Position numbers and translations under genes: made by a program
Shown: positions 5,901 through 6,512 of the stretch, piece by piece
Layout of the letters: each line of letters begins with the position of its first letter
Numbering within the stretch: the stretch's first letter is position 1
Notes under the pieces: model-generated
The model's database searches: none
Told to the model about the DNA's origin: nothing
The model's input: the letters and a program-made list of their open reading frames with translations, nothing else
Assembly: GCA_003695085.1 (NCBI GenBank)
Contig: RFIV01000334.1
Span: forward strand, 1-6,512
From: Gammaproteobacteria bacterium
GTDB lineage: Bacteria > Pseudomonadota > Gammaproteobacteria > Pseudomonadales > Oleiphilaceae
Reading direction: 5' to 3'
DNA: 6,512 nt

Positions 5901-6315
5901 GAACAATACGACAGACAAGGATGTTGACTACACCCTCCGGCTCTTTGGATTGACTGTGCCCGTTACCAAGGTGAATGCTCAGGAATATTCAGTATCGGGT
6001 GTGTGGGCTCCGGGGGGCGATAGCTGGTTCGAATACCAGATTACGCTTTCAGAAAGGTCAGCAATTGATCTGCTGGTGCTGGACTCTTCTTCGACGCACC
6101 CAAGGTATCAGTTGCTGGATCAAACAGGTCTGGAGTGGACTCCGGAAACGAACTTCGGTGGCAGCACTAGTCTGTTAGTCAACCATCTCGTAACGAATGA
6201 GTTACCTGCAGGTACCTACACCTTGAGGCTCAAGTCAGCCAATAACAACGGAGGTCGGTTTGACTTGAAGGTGAAGGGACTGATTTCTGATTTTCAGGAT
6301 GTGACACCCCAGTGA
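2977..6315 (+). CDS. Large lipoprotein with EF-hand/collagen-like modules and PPC-like repeats
   Basis: I recognise no named gene. The 1112-residue product begins with a lipoprotein signal (basic RLR, hydrophobic 14-24, lipobox LSAC with Cys27). Ser at +2 predicts the outer membrane, and a Ser/Thr/Pro-rich tether (residues 28-43) follows. Residues 46-621 hold nine modules of about 45 residues, each with a CxxGG cysteine, an EF-hand-like loop (DxNxNGxLDxxE) and a closing CNG or CHG. They are joined by Gly-Xaa-Asp/Asn linkers resembling collagen repeats. The module resembles those annotated as DUF7151 in collagen-like proteins (from memory). After a short link with Cys629 and Cys643, four beta-rich repeats (about 657-1105) resemble bacterial PPC domains. 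No catalytic motif is seen. A calcium-stabilised surface stalk with a beta-sandwich head is the likeliest reading; adhesion is inference. The start is ATG 2977 with AAAGGA at 2961-2966. The gene has its own promoter signals and terminator, so it is probably independent of mer. Confidence 0.93.
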   Translation: MKGQELNLGRLRTAAFLVAGALILSACSKKDESSDSTPTPPPAEIMYQATNVPVSTSCPTGGIYVDIGKDLNRNGLLDTNEIKRTDQVCNGRNGRNGRDSLIEVEDEPAGENCAAGGYKLRVATDTDGNGKLDDDEPNVQVKYLCHGVDGQDGQDGRDGRDGVNGQDGVDGLTSLVTNEALAYGDDNCPTGGVRIRTGLDLDGNGQLAVPDEVQSVQYVCNGEKGEQGLDGMTSLVRTKVIEGPEVCLNGGVRIEYGLDDNSDGMLSTEEVDNFQNVCNGINGADGQNGTDGEDGQNALVKTVAVAPGDACAAGGTRIHYGRDANRNNVLDAGEESGSTLLCNGQNGTDGQDGVNGTDGLSTLVSLVTLAEGSEACANGGTQIVYGADSDRDGTLDDGEVQGRQNVCNGADGRDGVDGRDGTNGTDGADGQDGTAALVKTETFTSSANCPDGGVTIHHGQDLDNDQMLDTDEILGSTEVCNGANGADGADGQDGINGQDGTDGQDGLNAVTDTQTVALGEEGCAAGGIKVLFGLDANRNGSLDAGEESSSQVLCNGRDGADGRDGADGADGLSTVIATAAKTADEDCPTGGLWIYSGLDDNRNGVLDIETEKDATAYVCNGVVPEGVACYLQSYNNGSRYLQCGDDEPVLIEEGIDVVEVTVESITGGYRIQDNWDTAGGTSISESSLHYASHRNPHYVFDVQSEGTVSYALISGAGGRVFIVDELGVVRNGVGYSSNSISLEPGRYTAIAATTRGAFGSFSLELTGDISKPQKIAAGKVWISTRWESGVRGSTGDPKEVSIRNPWFRFTVDRHDYIDFDVTSNQQVTAFLLNEDGTLVSGGEILSKSWVKELPAGTYELAVTANATEENGRVTLVGPVSGFSQINPEIREITGTLPYAAGANFESYRNDHYRFTLEEETRFDLVYSNTGSIARNYVEMRRDGYPIDIRITDNTNETSAGGQVLQPGDYELVVGLNNTTDKDVDYTLRLFGLTVPVTKVNAQEYSVSGVWAPGGDSWFEYQITLSERSAIDLLVLDSSSTHPRYQLLDQTGLEWTPETNFGGSTSLLVNHLVTNELPAGTYTLRLKSANNNGGRFDLKVKGLISDFQDVTPQ
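3112..4839 (+). repeat. Nine tandem Cys-EF-hand-Cys modules with Gly-Xaa-Asp/Asn linkers
   Basis: Module cysteine pairs in the protein are 58/89, 113/145, 188/220, 247/278, 311/342, 376/407, 449/480, 523/554 and 587/619, so each module can close one disulfide. Canonical 12-residue loops occur at 70-81, 125-136, 259-270, 388-399 and 535-546. Loops 323-334 and 461-472 lack the central glycine (Asn328, Gln466). Modules 3 and 9 carry a one-residue insertion. The linkers contain approximately 3, 8, 3, 6, 5, 8, 8 and 5 triplets, and module 9 has none. The DNA is correspondingly rich in GGN-NNN-GAY triplet repeats, which also keep the antisense strand open over 680 codons. Confidence 0.9.
4945..6291 (+). 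repeat. Four tandem PPC-like beta-sandwich repeats in the lipoprotein C-terminus
   Basis: Four blocks of about 105-115 residues (approximately 657-768, 769-878, 879-992 and 993-1105) share a pattern. An aromatic entry motif comes first (NPHYVF at 695, NPWFRF at 804, NDHYRF at 909, DSWFEY at 1015). A strand ending in a Leu...Pro-(Ala)-Gly-x-Tyr turn follows (LEPGRY 742, LPAGTY 853, LQPGDY 964, LPAGTY 1076), and then a closing strand such as FSLELTG or FDLKVKG. This is the layout of the bacterial pre-peptidase C-terminal (PPC) fold, though I cannot confirm it by profile search. There are no cysteines in this half, unlike the N-terminal modules. Confidence 0.65.
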
Positions 6316-6369
6316 TCTGAAGTCGGCAACGAAACTCGTGCCCCCTATACGTGCGGGGCCCACTTGATG

Positions 6370-6397
6370 GCCCGGGGAGCGATCCCCGGGCTTTTTT
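6370..6397 (+). terminator. Intrinsic terminator after the lipoprotein gene
   Basis: GCCCGGGGA (6370-6378) pairs with TCCCCGGGC (6383-6391) in a 9-bp GC-rich stem closed by a GCGA tetraloop (GNRA type), followed by six T (6392-6397). It lies 54 bp after the stop codon. A weaker hairpin just upstream (GCCCC 6340-6344 with GGGGC 6355-6359) may add to it. There is no A-run on the left side, so it should work mainly in the plus direction. Confidence 0.95.
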
Positions 6398-6425
6398 CGT
6401 TGTTGAGTGAACTACCCGTTGCGTT

Positions 6426-6512
6426 TCACGGATGGCTGGGTGCAGTGAAGCCTGTCTTGGTGATGGTCTCCCAGATGTTCGCGTCACTGCTGCCTTTCCT
6501 GAACAGATCCAG
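6426..6512 (-). CDS. Possible C-terminal end of a convergent gene (partial)
   Basis: Read on the minus strand from the window edge, an open frame gives 28 residues (starting LDLFRKGSSDANIWETIT and ending in APSHP) before TGA at 6426-6428. Codon third positions are mostly G or C, as in the other genes of the window, and the sequence looks protein-like. A convergent gene ending here, just beyond the lipoprotein terminator, is a natural layout. The fragment is too short to identify, and chance openness cannot be excluded. Confidence 0.4.
   Translation of the reverse strand: MDLFRKGSSDANIWETITKTGFTAPSHP

Overview
The window reads as proteobacterial DNA, most likely from a gammaproteobacterium and perhaps a marine one. 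The evidence is a Tn501-type mer gene set, a perfect CRP-type palindrome (TGTGA-N6-TCACA), moderately high G+C, and a very Asp-rich, calcium-loop-rich lipoprotein of a kind I associate with marine Gram-negatives. The organism call is an inference; no rRNA or tRNA is present to test it.

Left part (1-2762): a compact mercury-resistance operon. merR (minus strand, GTG start at 627) diverges from merT, an 18-codon mini-ORF, merF and merA. The shared merR-merT gap holds a textbook MerR-controlled promoter: TTGACT, a 19-bp spacer carrying the dyad, then TAAGTT. MerT and MerF are inner-membrane Hg(II) carriers with paired cysteines, and MerA reduces Hg(II) to Hg(0). The operon lacks a complete merP, and MerA lacks the N-terminal NmerA domain, so no heavy-metal-associated (HMA) domain is encoded at all. 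A strong ribosome site at the usual merP position drives only an 18-codon peptide, whose stop overlaps the merF start. The merF stop likewise overlaps the merA start. I see no transposon ends, resolvase or transposase.

Middle (2763-2976): a 214-bp intergenic region rich in signals. It holds the perfect CRP-type palindrome, a consensus TATAAT with a poor -35 about 45 bp downstream of it, an inverted repeat bracketing the TATAAT, and a 13-bp bulged hairpin whose 3' arm contains the Shine-Dalgarno of the next gene. This suggests that the next gene is a separate transcription unit with both transcriptional and translational control.

Right part (2977-6315): one large gene for a 1112-residue lipoprotein. 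After the lipobox it has nine cysteine-bracketed modules, each containing an EF-hand-like calcium loop and joined by proline-free Gly-Xaa-Asp/Asn collagen-like linkers. Four tandem beta-sandwich (PPC-like) repeats follow. It is probably an outer-membrane, surface-exposed, calcium-stiffened stalk or adhesin-like protein. A strong intrinsic terminator with a GCGA tetraloop follows at 6370-6397. Beyond it a convergent minus-strand reading frame, possibly the end of another gene, enters from the right edge.
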